A DNA stretch of 49,022 nt from an uncultured Clostridia bacterium (GTDB lineage: Bacteria > Bacillota > Clostridia > Christensenellales > Borkfalkiaceae), in assembly GCA_947629665.1 (NCBI GenBank), contig CANREJ010000009.1, forward strand, positions 1-49,022, read 5' to 3'. Positions 32,653 to 41,775 of the stretch are shown one piece after another. Under the pieces are notes generated by a model. That model was not told the origin of the DNA, ran no database searches, and saw only the letters and a program-made list of their open reading frames with translations. The translations under genes were made by a program, and so were the position numbers. The stretch's first letter is position 1, and every line of letters begins with the position of its first letter.

Positions 32653-34053
32653 TCATTGTGCAAATGTAAAGCAACTGTATTCCCAAACGGAAATTTGATA
32701 AGCGCCGCTGTAATAATCTACAATGCCGTGTACGGAGGAAATTGATTTGCCTTCGAAATCAGCCTCGGCATAGAGCGTGGTTCTATCGGCCTTATACAAA
32801 GGTTCCGTGCGCAAAACAATGGATTTTTGGTTTGCGTCCGCACAGGTTATGGATATTTGACCCGTGGGAATCTTGTTGCCGGCACTATCTTCCTTTTTTG
32901 TGCTGTACATTGAGGTTATACCCAAATCTTTGATCGATACGTGGGTATCCATAATCGCCTGACCGTAGTCAATGGTGAGTTCTTCTTTTGTTTCCTCGCC
33001 GTCTTCGCCGGTTTTAAAGAACGTGGCTGTTACCTTGCGTGTGCCGTCAACCAAATCGGCAACCGAAACTTGGGTGCAGGGCACCTCGTTATCTGTGCTT
33101 ACAAGTTGGGTGTTTTCCAGAAGGTTAGGACGGACTTCGTTGTGGTCAACGCCTGAAATTTGATAGGTGCCGTTGAACTCGCCGACCGTACCCATTACGT
33201 CAACCTCGTTACCGACTTTGAGTATATCGAGAAGTTTGCCTGTTTTATAGCCATAATAAACGGCTATACCGTAGGAAACTTCTGTTTCTTCGTCATACTC
33301 TTCAATGTAAACGCTGTTGCCGTATCTTGCCGTAACTATGCCCGTTACGCGCACGGGGTGCTGAATGTAATCTTCCATGTGGAAGCGAAGATATTTTAAA
33401 GTTATATTTTCGCCGGCATTGCCAAAATAGTTGGGGTCGGTTTTGTTGCTGAACACGTTGAGTTTAAGCTGTTGGGCCTGGAAGAGCGCCGCACCCGCAA
33501 TTTCGCCGTAGCGGTTATCGGAAGTTTTTGAGGAACGGCCGTAGCCTTCCTGCAAAAGCTCCACGTTTAAGTTGCGGTATTCGGTGCCGCCATTGGGCAT
33601 ATACCATACCCAAAGAAGATATCTTTCGCCCGTGGAATCTACGTTCCAATTGCCGTCGTCGCTTTCAACAATTATCTTTTGGGCGTTGACCAGCTTCTCG
33701 TGGGTGAAGTTAGAGGCGGTTTTGCCCCACTTCTCTACCACGCCCGTGGATTCGGGCGTGTTTACCGCGAGATAACGTGCCTTTATGTAACCGTCGATAA
33801 AATCACCGGAGTTACTTGTGGGGGTGAAGTGGGTCGTGTCGCCGTCGATATAAAATTTGACGGTAACTTCCTGCTTCTTTGTTTCGGAGTCCATGTCAAG
33901 TTTGAGCTGGCTGACATAATCTGTCATTTCCGTACCGGAACCGCCGCCGGAGCCCGAACCCCCGTTGTCTTTTTCGCCGCAAGCGGCAAAAACCGTAAGC
34001 GCGAGGGCAATTACGCAAATAAGCGTTACAATTCTTATAAAAAGTTTCTTCAT
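32653..34053 (-). CDS. Secreted thermonuclease (SNase) lipoprotein with OB-fold domain
   Basis: This 466-aa lipoprotein (FAAC, Cys25) has a staphylococcal nuclease domain at about 55-215. Key elements are kept: FYIDGDTTHF, the catalytic Arg and Glu in ARYLAVNTPES, the second Arg in STGERYLLWVWY, and LNVELLQEGYGR. It should cut DNA and RNA with calcium at the cell surface. Residues about 230-310 form an OB-like module (VRVTGIVTARYGNSVYIEEY) like those of the downstream 1343-aa protein. The gene starts 3 nt after the ABC binding protein stop, without a Shine-Dalgarno, so translation is likely coupled. Confidence 0.92.
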   Translation of the reverse strand: MKKLFIRIVTLICVIALALTVFAACGEKDNGGSGSGGGSGTEMTDYVSQLKLDMDSETKKQEVTVKFYIDGDTTHFTPTSNSGDFIDGYIKARYLAVNTPESTGVVEKWGKTASNFTHEKLVNAQKIIVESDDGNWNVDSTGERYLLWVWYMPNGGTEYRNLNVELLQEGYGRSSKTSDNRYGEIAGAALFQAQQLKLNVFSNKTDPNYFGNAGENITLKYLRFHMEDYIQHPVRVTGIVTARYGNSVYIEEYDEETEVSYGIAVYYGYKTGKLLDILKVGNEVDVMGTVGEFNGTYQISGVDHNEVRPNLLENTQLVSTDNEVPCTQVSVADLVDGTRKVTATFFKTGEDGEETKEELTIDYGQAIMDTHVSIKDLGITSMYSTKKEDSAGNKIPTGQISITCADANQKSIVLRTEPLYKADRTTLYAEADFEGKSISSVHGIVDYYSGAYQISVWEYSCFTFAQ

Positions 34054-34056
34054 AAA

Positions 34057-35541
34057 TTAATTACCGTATTTACCTACACATTCGCTTAAAGCGTCCTGGA
34101 AAGCCTTGTCGATGGATTTTGTTCCTACAAGCGCGGCCTGCATTAAAAGACCAACCTGGGTGCGGGCGTCGGAAGAGCCGTAGAACGCGGGCGATACAAA
34201 GTAGTGATCCTCATAATCCATGCCCACTTTAACTGCCTGCGCCGTGAGATAGTTGCTACCGTTTGCGTTGTCTATAAACGTGTTATATGCGGAAATTTCG
34301 GACATTACATCCCTTGTAAGTACGGGCATATAGCCGTTATTCATGGCAACTTCGGTTTGATACAGGGGGTTGGTTGTGAAGAACTTAACAAACAGCCAGC
34401 TTGCAATGACCTTTTGAGGGTCGTCATCTTTAAAGATACATACAGAAGGTCCCTGCGAAATGAGCTTTATGTTTTCAAGATTTGCCTGGGGAACGGGAGC
34501 TATACCTACTTCAAAAGGCACCGTTGAACTGCTGGTATCGGTATTATACGTTGCGCCGCCCGTGGAACCTATGCTCATATATATATTTTTATTTGTGAAA
34601 AGATCGGAAGTGTAATCAACACCGGAAAGCGCAGATGTTGTGCAGTAACCTTTATCTTTCCATTCTTTAAATTTCTGCACAAATTCCTTGTTTTTGTCGT
34701 TATTGAAGCGGAATTTGGGAGACGACGAAGAAGTATATTCGGTGCCCAACTGTTCGCACATGGTAATAAACCAGTTTTCCTCGGAGTCATAACCGAAAGG
34801 AATACAGGTGGGATCTATCTCCAATATTCGCTTGCAAAGCGCTTCCATATCATCCCAGGTTTTGGGAACTTCCAAAGGATGGCTGGGATCTTCAAAGAAA
34901 TCCTTATTATAGAACATCATTTCCGTGGACTTGATCCAGGGTAAAGTGTACATTATGCTTGAATCTTCAAACGAATACCCCTCGTTGAAATAGATGGGGT
35001 TGTACATTGCCTGTTCTTCCGCAGTGAGTCCAAGGGGACGGTCTGCCAAAACAGGCTCACCGCCGTCCAAAATGTTCCCCTCTTCGTCGATATAGTTACC
35101 TTCCGTATCAACGAGATATGTGGGAACCGTAACGCCCTTTAAACTGCCGTCGGCAAGGAAGCTGTTTAAAGGCTGCACTGCATTTGCAACATTGTATTGC
35201 GCAACGTGGTCGGAATAGCAGTATGCAATATTGGGATGATTGCCGCCTTGAAGTTCCTTAACAATAGTCGACTGTACGCCTGACCAATCGCCCTGCGGGG
35301 TATGCTCAACATGTATATTGGGATACATTTTTTCAAATATTGCAATATAATCGTTGAGAATATTCTGCAAAGTACCGCCCATCTGGTGATAGAAGGTGAT
35401 TGTTACGTCCTTTGACGTGTCAAATCCGCCTTCGGGCATTACAAAGTCAGAAGCGCGTTTGCTTCCGCAAGCCGTAAGCCCAAAAGCCACAGAGCAAGCC
35501 ATAGCGCCGGCCAGTAACATTGCACCGAGTTTCTTTTTCAT
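34057..35541 (-). CDS. ABC transporter substrate-binding lipoprotein, family 1 (CUT1/UgpB-like)
   Basis: This 494-aa lipoprotein (GLTAC, Cys25) is a family 1 solute-binding protein: VTITFYHQMGG at the start of the mature domain, LPWIKSTEMMFYNKDFF, VPKTWDDMEALCKRI, and MNNGYMPVLTRDVM. This family usually binds sugars, glycerol-3-phosphate or phosphodiesters. Position between two permeases and a secreted nuclease in a deoxynucleoside-catabolism array suggests nucleosides, nucleotides or their breakdown products, but the ligand cannot be read from sequence. AAAGGAG precedes the ATG. Confidence 0.93.
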   Translation of the reverse strand: MKKKLGAMLLAGAMACSVAFGLTACGSKRASDFVMPEGGFDTSKDVTITFYHQMGGTLQNILNDYIAIFEKMYPNIHVEHTPQGDWSGVQSTIVKELQGGNHPNIAYCYSDHVAQYNVANAVQPLNSFLADGSLKGVTVPTYLVDTEGNYIDEEGNILDGGEPVLADRPLGLTAEEQAMYNPIYFNEGYSFEDSSIMYTLPWIKSTEMMFYNKDFFEDPSHPLEVPKTWDDMEALCKRILEIDPTCIPFGYDSEENWFITMCEQLGTEYTSSSSPKFRFNNDKNKEFVQKFKEWKDKGYCTTSALSGVDYTSDLFTNKNIYMSIGSTGGATYNTDTSSSTVPFEVGIAPVPQANLENIKLISQGPSVCIFKDDDPQKVIASWLFVKFFTTNPLYQTEVAMNNGYMPVLTRDVMSEISAYNTFIDNANGSNYLTAQAVKVGMDYEDHYFVSPAFYGSSDARTQVGLLMQAALVGTKSIDKAFQDALSECVGKYGN

Positions 35542-35607
35542 TGTGTTCTCCTTTATATTTTTTTGTTAAACATTTTTTGCTTTATGTTGGAATCGGCTGA
35601 CGCCTTA

Positions 35608-36537
35608 TCAGCCCTTGATACCGCTTCTCGAAACTCCGCGCATTATATATTTGCGGAAGAATAAGAACACGAGCAACAGAGGTATAGTTACCAAAACTAC
35701 CGCCGCCATCTGCGCGGGAATATTAACAAGCCCGCTTGCCGTTGTGAACGCCGCGCCGCGGAGGCCTACCGTTACCAATCTGTGCGCCAGGTCGTTGGCG
35801 ACAAGTTTTGGCCAGATATAGGAGTTCCACGCACCCATCATTTTGAGAATTGTAATTGATATGAGCGTGGGAGCCGAAAGGGGAATCATAACTTTCCACA
35901 GATATTTCAAATCGCTTGTCCCATCCACCTTTGCGGCAAGATACAACTCGTTTGGAATCTGCATAAAATTCTGCCTTAAAAGGTAAATATAGAACACGCT
36001 CACAAGGAACGGAACTATCAGCGCGGCAAACGTATTGCGCCAATCAAACCAATTGACTACCGTGATATAGTTTGTTATCGTAAACAGCTCGCCTGGAATC
36101 ATCATTGTGGCCAAAAGAGCCGCAAACAGCACGTTTTTGCCCTTGAAATCAAGCCTTGCAAAGGCATATGCCGAGAGCACGGTAACAACGAGCGAAAGAA
36201 TTGTGGAAACTACGCCCACTATAACGGTGTTGAGGAATAGTTGCCCCAAATGCAAATCTCCCGTAAACGCCATAGCATAGTTTGACCACTCAAACTGTTT
36301 AGGCCAGAGCGTGGGAATCATTTGGTTGTACTCGTTCATCGTCTTTACGGACGAAATAAGCATAAAGTAGAACGGGAACAACACCGTAACGGCCATTAAT
36401 GTAAGAAAGGTGTACAGACCTATATTAATAAACACCTTGCGTACTTTCTGCTTTTTTGTTGTAGACGTTACGCTCGCCGAATTATTTTTTTGCTTCGGAG
36501 GTTTGTCATTTTGAATTACGTTGATTTCTTCTGCCAT
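35608..36537 (-). CDS. ABC transporter permease, MalG/UgpE type
   Basis: This 309-aa permease has a 30-residue cytoplasmic Lys-rich tail, six membrane helices and the EAA motif near residue 205 (ELYLAAKVDGTSDLKYLWKVMIPLSAPTLISI). It pairs with the MalF/UgpA-type permease encoded just upstream. The ribosome site is AAGGGGG. Confidence 0.95.
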   Translation of the reverse strand: MAEEINVIQNDKPPKQKNNSASVTSTTKKQKVRKVFINIGLYTFLTLMAVTVLFPFYFMLISSVKTMNEYNQMIPTLWPKQFEWSNYAMAFTGDLHLGQLFLNTVIVGVVSTILSLVVTVLSAYAFARLDFKGKNVLFAALLATMMIPGELFTITNYITVVNWFDWRNTFAALIVPFLVSVFYIYLLRQNFMQIPNELYLAAKVDGTSDLKYLWKVMIPLSAPTLISITILKMMGAWNSYIWPKLVANDLAHRLVTVGLRGAAFTTASGLVNIPAQMAAVVLVTIPLLLVFLFFRKYIMRGVSRSGIKG

Positions 36538-36551
36538 AATTTACCCCCTTA

Positions 36552-37481
36552 TCAATAGTGAACCTTCTTTTTACTTACATACAGGTTGATAATCGTAACC
36601 GCAAAAATGATTGCAAACAATATAAGAGCGGCTGCACTTGCAATACCCTGGAATCCGTCCTCCAACCTATCGTAAATGAAGCCCACCATAGTGTTCAAAT
36701 TGCCGTCGCCGCCTATGGGCCCCATTGAATCGCCAAATATACCTACTATGCTTGTATATTCCTTAAAGCCGCCTATAAAGCCCGTTATAACCACGTATGC
36801 AATCATGGGGGAAAGCATAGGCACCGTTATGCGCCAGAAAATGCGCCAGCGGGAAGCGCCGTCGACTTTTGCCGCATCGTAATACTGCTTGTTTACGCCC
36901 TGCAATCCGCCGAGCAACACCAGAATTTTAAAAGGCAAAGCATTCCAAACTATATAGATTATAAGCACGACCATATTGTTAAACGTGGTAGAGCCTGCGT
37001 CAATCCAATTGACGGCATGTCCGCCGAACGCCTCTATGATACTGTTTATAATTCCTATTGACAAAGGTTGCGAACCGAGGGTAACCATATGGAACATAGC
37101 CATAAATACCATACCTATGGCTATGGAATTGGTTACGTACGGCAGGAAAAATATTGTTTGGAATATTTTTTTGAGCGGCTTGATTGAGTTGAGTGCAACT
37201 GCTATCAAAAGCGCAAGCATTGTGGATATGGGAACGGTAATTACCGTAAGCAACAGCGTGTTGCCCAAACACGTCAAAAATTTGTTGTAGTTTACAACCG
37301 AAACAAAATTTGCAAAGCCGAAGCCGAAAGAAGCGCCGCCCGCTTCCGCAAGGCCGTTATAGCCCTCCAAAAATGCCATTCTTAAAGTGTTTATGATGGG
37401 CCATACCGTGAAGATTAACAAAATAGCAATGGCGGGCAACAGATACAGCCAAGCCTTCCATTGGTTTTTCTTTTTATCCAT
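36552..37481 (-). CDS. ABC transporter permease, MalF/UgpA type
   Basis: This 309-aa permease has six membrane helices and the EAA motif YYDAAKVDGASRWRIFWRITVPMLSPMI near residue 205. It starts 3 nt after the ATPase gene with AAGGAG. Confidence 0.95.
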   Translation of the reverse strand: MDKKKNQWKAWLYLLPAIAILLIFTVWPIINTLRMAFLEGYNGLAEAGGASFGFGFANFVSVVNYNKFLTCLGNTLLLTVITVPISTMLALLIAVALNSIKPLKKIFQTIFFLPYVTNSIAIGMVFMAMFHMVTLGSQPLSIGIINSIIEAFGGHAVNWIDAGSTTFNNMVVLIIYIVWNALPFKILVLLGGLQGVNKQYYDAAKVDGASRWRIFWRITVPMLSPMIAYVVITGFIGGFKEYTSIVGIFGDSMGPIGGDGNLNTMVGFIYDRLEDGFQGIASAAALILFAIIFAVTIINLYVSKKKVHY

Positions 37482-37484
37482 AAA

Positions 37485-38873
37485 CTACTCCTTAACGTCC
37501 TCTTCCGCCGTTTGGGGTTCGTCAGGTTCGGCAACCGCTTCGTCCTGCGGCTTTTCGGCTTCTTCTGCGGCAGGCTCCTGCTCTTCGGCTGCAACGGGCT
37601 TTTTCTTTCTGCCGAACAGACCCTTGACTTTGCCTATAAAGCCCTTCTTCTGCTCTACGGCAACTGTTTGGGTTTTATCGTCGGCTTCCCTGGGCAGAGG
37701 GTCTTCGTGGGGAGTAAATATTTGTCCTTCCGCCGCCATTTCGGCAACGATAGACTCGTGCAGGGCAACCTGCTCACCGAAATAAACGCGGTTTTCCGTT
37801 TCTTTATTAAATATATATACCTTGGCGGGTTTTAAATTGAATTTAACCGTTTCGCCCGAAACGTTTGCAAGCTCGTCCGCGGAAATGATAGAACGGATTA
37901 CGGGATTTAACGAATTTTCGTTTGTGGATACAACCGAAATATCCCTGCCCATAACGTCTATGCCCGAAACAGCGCAGGTGAGCTTGCCTTTTTTATTGAG
38001 GATAAAGCCTTCGGGACGAATACCGACGTAAACTTCCTGATCCTCCACGTCCGCCACGTCGAGCACCGCCTCTTCGCCTATATATAGCTTGCCGCTCTCC
38101 ACTTTGCCGGCGAAAACGTTTATGGGAGGAGTGCCGAGGAATTTTGCAACAAAAAGATTGGCGGGGTCGTCGTACACACGCTGGGGCTTGCCTGTCTGCA
38201 TAATTACGCCGAGTTTCATAACCACTATATAATCGGAAATGGACATTGCCTCTTCCTGGTCGTGTGTTACGAAAATCGTGGTGATTTTTGTATCTTTTTG
38301 TATTCTTCTTATCTCTTCGCGGGTCTGCAAACGCAAACGGGCGTCAAGATTAGAAAGAGGCTCGTCCAAAAGGAGCACACGCGGCATTTTTACAAGTGCA
38401 CGTGCAATTGCAACACGTTGCTGCTGTCCGCCCGAAAGCTCGGACGGTTTGCGGTTCATAAACTCCTCTATTTTAACGAGTTTTGCCGCTTCGTTAGCGC
38501 GCGTCAGCATTTCCTCCTTGGAGAGCCTGTTTTCGCCTTTAAGATTTTGTAAAGGGAACAAAATATTTTGTTGTACGGTCATGTGCGGATACAGAGCATA
38601 GTTTTGGAATACCAAACCTATACCTCTGTTTTCGGGCGCCAGCGACGTAACGTCGTCTTCCCCAAAGAAAATTTGACCGCTTGTTGGCGCCTGCAAACCG
38701 CTTATCATAAACAATGTGGTGCTTTTTCCGCAACCCGAAGGTCCCAAAAGTCCTATAAGTTTTCCGTCCGGAATTTCAAGATTGAAATCGTTTACGGCAA
38801 CCACTTCGGCATTGGGCTCTTTTTTGTTGCGGCTTGGAAAGATTTTGGTGAGATGTTGCAGTACAACTTTCAT
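37485..38873 (-). CDS. ABC transporter ATPase, MalK/UgpC/MsmX type with long acidic tail
   Basis: This 462-aa ATPase has Walker A GPSGCGKST (near 45), signature LSGGQQQRVAIARAL, Walker B VLLLDEPLSNLD, and switch THDQEEAMS, followed by a TOBE/OB regulatory domain to about residue 385. The last 70 residues are an extra tail, first Lys-rich (KKGFIGKVKGLFGRKKKPV) then Glu/Ala/Pro-rich, not seen in standard MalK-type proteins (about 370 aa). AAGGA precedes the ATG. Two perfect palindromes lie in the upstream gap. Confidence 0.95.
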   Translation of the reverse strand: MKVVLQHLTKIFPSRNKKEPNAEVVAVNDFNLEIPDGKLIGLLGPSGCGKSTTLFMISGLQAPTSGQIFFGEDDVTSLAPENRGIGLVFQNYALYPHMTVQQNILFPLQNLKGENRLSKEEMLTRANEAAKLVKIEEFMNRKPSELSGGQQQRVAIARALVKMPRVLLLDEPLSNLDARLRLQTREEIRRIQKDTKITTIFVTHDQEEAMSISDYIVVMKLGVIMQTGKPQRVYDDPANLFVAKFLGTPPINVFAGKVESGKLYIGEEAVLDVADVEDQEVYVGIRPEGFILNKKGKLTCAVSGIDVMGRDISVVSTNENSLNPVIRSIISADELANVSGETVKFNLKPAKVYIFNKETENRVYFGEQVALHESIVAEMAAEGQIFTPHEDPLPREADDKTQTVAVEQKKGFIGKVKGLFGRKKKPVAAEEQEPAAEEAEKPQDEAVAEPDEPQTAEEDVKE

Positions 38874-38925
38874 ACTTAATCCTTTTGTGTGAAATTTTAA
38901 TTTTTATATACGGAAAAAGGCTTTA

Positions 38926-38949
38926 TATTTGTTGCAATTGCAACAAATA
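38926..38949. promoter_or_regulatory. 24-bp perfect palindrome, candidate operator
   Basis: TATTTGTTGCAA joined directly to TTGCAACAAATA, a perfect palindrome 53-76 bp before the ABC ATPase start. On the minus strand it abuts TATAAAG, a possible -10. The symmetry and position suggest a binding site for a dimeric repressor, perhaps of the LacI or GntR type. Confidence 0.6.
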
Positions 38950-38964
38950 GTCCCCATGGGGACT
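38949..38964. promoter_or_regulatory. 16-bp perfect palindrome beside the first
   Basis: AGTCCCCATGGGGACT, sharing one base with the neighbouring 24-bp palindrome. As RNA it could form a GC-rich hairpin after the RDD gene (a weak terminator without a T run) or it could be a second operator. Confidence 0.5.
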
Positions 38965-38996
38965 CCCTCTGCCGTTATAATTTAAACGGTTACCCG

Positions 38997-39851
38997 TTAA
39001 TTTTCTTTTGAACTTTCTGCTTTTTCCTTTTGCAGAAGCGCTTTCTTTTGATTAAGCTCTTCAACGGAATTAAAAATCATTTGCAGTTTTATGTCTACTA
39101 CAACCGTTCCTACCAAAATATCGTGTATGGGCGTTTTGTTTTTTGTGGCAAAGAACAAAACCACATTTAAGAGAGTAATCGCGCCGAATAATATAATTGC
39201 AAGTACCCCCATGCCGCCGAACAAAAACAAAAATACCAGCAATACGGGGAACATTGTTTCGATTGCGAATTTCCCCAAAATAGTCCTTGCAAACAACGCA
39301 ACGTTGGAAATCTTAACGCAATCCGAGCGTACCACGCCCGCGCCGAAAACTTTTTTGCCTACTGTTTGTCCGTTTTTAAAAATCAGCGGTAAAACAAATT
39401 CCAGAATAAGGTATGCAAGCAGTATCCCCACCGAAACCATCATAAACAGCAGTGAATATACATATCTATACTGCGCGTTTACCGTGGCAACGGACGGAAG
39501 CGCAGAATACTGCCTGTACGCCTCCGCAGTTGCGGGATCTTCGCCGTTTGAATCCACAAGTGCGGCTATTACGTCGTCGAGCGACGAAGGTTCGCCGTCC
39601 TTAGTAACAACAAAACTTTCGCCGTTATCCTCATAATTGAAACCGTAATATTCGGCAACGCCGCCGACATAATCTTTACGGAACTCTTCCCATTCGTCAA
39701 AATATTGGTTTGCAAGCTGTTCCTGGCCGCTGTAATTGCAAATCAAGGATATTATAAACATAAATCCGGTAGTCAGCACGGCAAGCAAGATAGCGTCCAA
39801 AAGCAATGCGGAAGCTCTTTTAACAATTCCTATTTTCCTGAGTTCGAACAT
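38997..39851 (-). CDS. RDD family membrane protein
   Basis: This 284-aa protein has the RDD signature in its first helix (VKRASALLLDAILLAVLTTGFMF, with R and D), then a soluble extracytoplasmic insert of about 90 residues (44-135), two to three more membrane helices, and the second family block GQTVGKKVFGAGVV. A Lys/Glu-rich tail ends it. RDD proteins are often accessory to transport; the function here is unknown. It precedes the ABC importer and has its own promoter. Confidence 0.88.
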   Translation of the reverse strand: MFELRKIGIVKRASALLLDAILLAVLTTGFMFIISLICNYSGQEQLANQYFDEWEEFRKDYVGGVAEYYGFNYEDNGESFVVTKDGEPSSLDDVIAALVDSNGEDPATAEAYRQYSALPSVATVNAQYRYVYSLLFMMVSVGILLAYLILEFVLPLIFKNGQTVGKKVFGAGVVRSDCVKISNVALFARTILGKFAIETMFPVLLVFLFLFGGMGVLAIILFGAITLLNVVLFFATKNKTPIHDILVGTVVVDIKLQMIFNSVEELNQKKALLQKEKAESSKEN

Positions 39852-39898
39852 TCAAAATACTCCGCGCGGCAAACCGTCATTACTACTTTCTTTGAAAC

Positions 39899-39927
39899 AT
39901 TATACCACAGTTACTAACCGAAAACAA
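39899..39927 (-). promoter_or_regulatory. Sigma-A promoter before the RDD gene
   Basis: TTGTTT (39922-39927), 17-nt spacer, TATAAT (39899-39904) with TGG (extended -10). It would allow RDD-ABC transcription independent of the upstream deo genes. Confidence 0.65.
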
Positions 39928-39988
39928 TACTTTAACTAAAAATTATTCAAGAAAAGTAAAATGTTTTTTATTGACAAATTTTACCACC

Positions 39989-40603
39989 TCAAAGGTAAAA
40001 ATCGTAAATGATTTTTACCTTGTTGCCGCCATCGGATTTATAGGTAATTACTATATTATCAAATGAACCTGAAAAGCCGGCTCCCGCCCTCATTTCGGTA
40101 CATACGATTGACGTGCCCATAAACGCGGAGGGGTTAATCACATCTGCCACAAAATGTCCGTCGCCAAAGTCGGCGTTTTTAAAATATTCCTTTTCAAAGT
40201 CAAGCCCATCGTCCAAAATTTGCGTAGGAAGCCAAACGCCGTCGTCTGTTTTGGAAACAAGCTCACCGTTCTTTATTACCGCGTCGCCTTCAAGTTTTTT
40301 TGGCGTTGCGAGATTTTCGTCCACAACCATCCCGTCTATTTGCGCGAACTGCTCCACTGTGTAGTGCACATTGGCGGTATCGCCGTTGGAATAGGTTATT
40401 TCGTATTTGCTTGTCAGAGAAATTTCTTCATTGAAATCTGAAAGCGGCAAATCTTCAAAAAACGTATCCTTGACTGTTATAACTATTTTGGAATAATCCA
40501 ATTCAAGCATATCGTTTAGCTTTTCATAATTATCGTTCGCGCACGCAGTAAATGTAAACAGCGCAACACATACCGCCGTGAGCATAAAAACCAACTTTTT
40601 CAT
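39989..40603 (-). CDS. Small lipoprotein of unknown function
   Basis: This 204-aa protein has a lipoprotein signal peptide (LFTFTAC, Cys21). The mature part is mostly beta strand (ELDYSKIVITVKDTF, ISLTSKYEITYSNGDTANVHYTVEQFAQIDG, IVITYKSDGGNKVKIIYDF). I do not recognise the family. The ATG at 40603 is chosen because the signal peptide starts there; a frame open to 40630 overlaps the endonuclease gene. Its place directly after the secreted endonuclease gene suggests a role at the same surface. Confidence 0.75.
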   Translation of the reverse strand: MKKLVFMLTAVCVALFTFTACANDNYEKLNDMLELDYSKIVITVKDTFFEDLPLSDFNEEISLTSKYEITYSNGDTANVHYTVEQFAQIDGMVVDENLATPKKLEGDAVIKNGELVSKTDDGVWLPTQILDDGLDFEKEYFKNADFGDGHFVADVINPSAFMGTSIVCTEMRAGAGFSGSFDNIVITYKSDGGNKVKIIYDFYL

Positions 40604-40619
40604 GTTACACTTTACCTTG

Positions 40620-41774
40620 CTATCTGTCAATGAGCTCCCCCGCGCTTTCCAACGCCGCTTTATTTGCCGAAGCCGCGTCCCTGTTGCATGAGTCTACATA
40701 TTCGTTATACTTGCGGATTGCCTCATTAAAAGCGGCAATATCTTCCGCCGCCAACTGCTTTTCGGCCTCATCAGTTATGGCGCGCAGAGCGTTTGCGGCT
40801 TTTACAAGCGAGGCAAGCCTCGTGCCGATGGAACCTTCTTCAACAATCTCCTCCACTGCGGCATGGAACGCTTCTACATTTCCGTGCTTTTGACCGCCAC
40901 CCAAAGTTTCGCCGCCCCAGATTGCGTCTGCATATTCGGGATGATCGATGAAGGGATTGCGGTTGCCCTGTATTTTATATACTTCTTCGTTTCTGCGTTC
41001 TTCAATCTCGTCCACGGGGTCGAGTTCGTTCCATTTTAAAATGATTTCTTTTGCGGCCGCTTCGCTGCCGGCCAAAATAATATGCGTAAAATTCAGCGTG
41101 CCGAAATACTTTGAATTGCCGTTACCGTTTGTTGTGCCAAATACATTTTGATAGGTGTTGTAGTGGGTATACACATACATTACAATTCTTGCAACGTCGC
41201 CTTTTACGTTATCCAGCGGTTCAAAAGCACCCGCCGCCTGATAGCCGCCGAGCTGCGAGTTGCTTCCGGACACCGTTTTTGAATAAATTTTTTGTCCGTT
41301 TGTAACTTCGCCATACCTATAACCTTCACGCCCGCTGTTCATCTTGACTTCGGTGGGACGAATATGGTGCATATCGGAGCCGCCGCCGTCTGTACCCCAA
41401 AGCCCATTTGAAAGAGCTTTCGGCCAAACATGCTCGCGGTTCCATCTTCCCGCATCGCTCCCGGTTTTCGTATACTCCACTATCGTTTCGTGCGTATAGA
41501 ACTCAATGATACTCTTTTCATCGCCCGGCGCATAGTCTGTGGTGTGCGCATTGTCTCTGCAATCGTTATAGGAAGCATAATATTTATGCGTGGTCGTAAT
41601 CAAATCGTGTATCTGCCCCAATAGCTCATTGCCGCCCGTTGCGGTTATGGGTGCATAATAACTTTGCGTATCGGCTGTAACGGTTTTATTATTTAACCCG
41701 CCCGCCGCAATAACGCCGAACGCCAGCAAAGCGGCGCAACAAACCGAAGCTATTGATTTTATTGCTCTCTGCAT
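40620..41774 (-). CDS. Secreted endonuclease I family nuclease
   Basis: This 384-aa protein has a signal peptide (about 1-38, no lipobox) and an endonuclease I domain (about 40-290): the metal/His motif WNREHVWPKAL and GGGSDMHHIRPTEVKMNSGREGYRYG are clear, then GDVARIVMYVYTHY. Endonuclease I cuts DNA (and RNA) without sequence preference outside the cell. The last about 65 residues are a helical Ala/Glu-rich tail. The ATG at 41774 lies just after the tdk stop and has GGAGAGG. Confidence 0.92.
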   Translation of the reverse strand: MQRAIKSIASVCCAALLAFGVIAAGGLNNKTVTADTQSYYAPITATGGNELLGQIHDLITTTHKYYASYNDCRDNAHTTDYAPGDEKSIIEFYTHETIVEYTKTGSDAGRWNREHVWPKALSNGLWGTDGGGSDMHHIRPTEVKMNSGREGYRYGEVTNGQKIYSKTVSGSNSQLGGYQAAGAFEPLDNVKGDVARIVMYVYTHYNTYQNVFGTTNGNGNSKYFGTLNFTHIILAGSEAAAKEIILKWNELDPVDEIEERRNEEVYKIQGNRNPFIDHPEYADAIWGGETLGGGQKHGNVEAFHAAVEEIVEEGSIGTRLASLVKAANALRAITDEAEKQLAAEDIAAFNEAIRKYNEYVDSCNRDAASANKAALESAGELIDR

Positions 41775-41775
41775 G

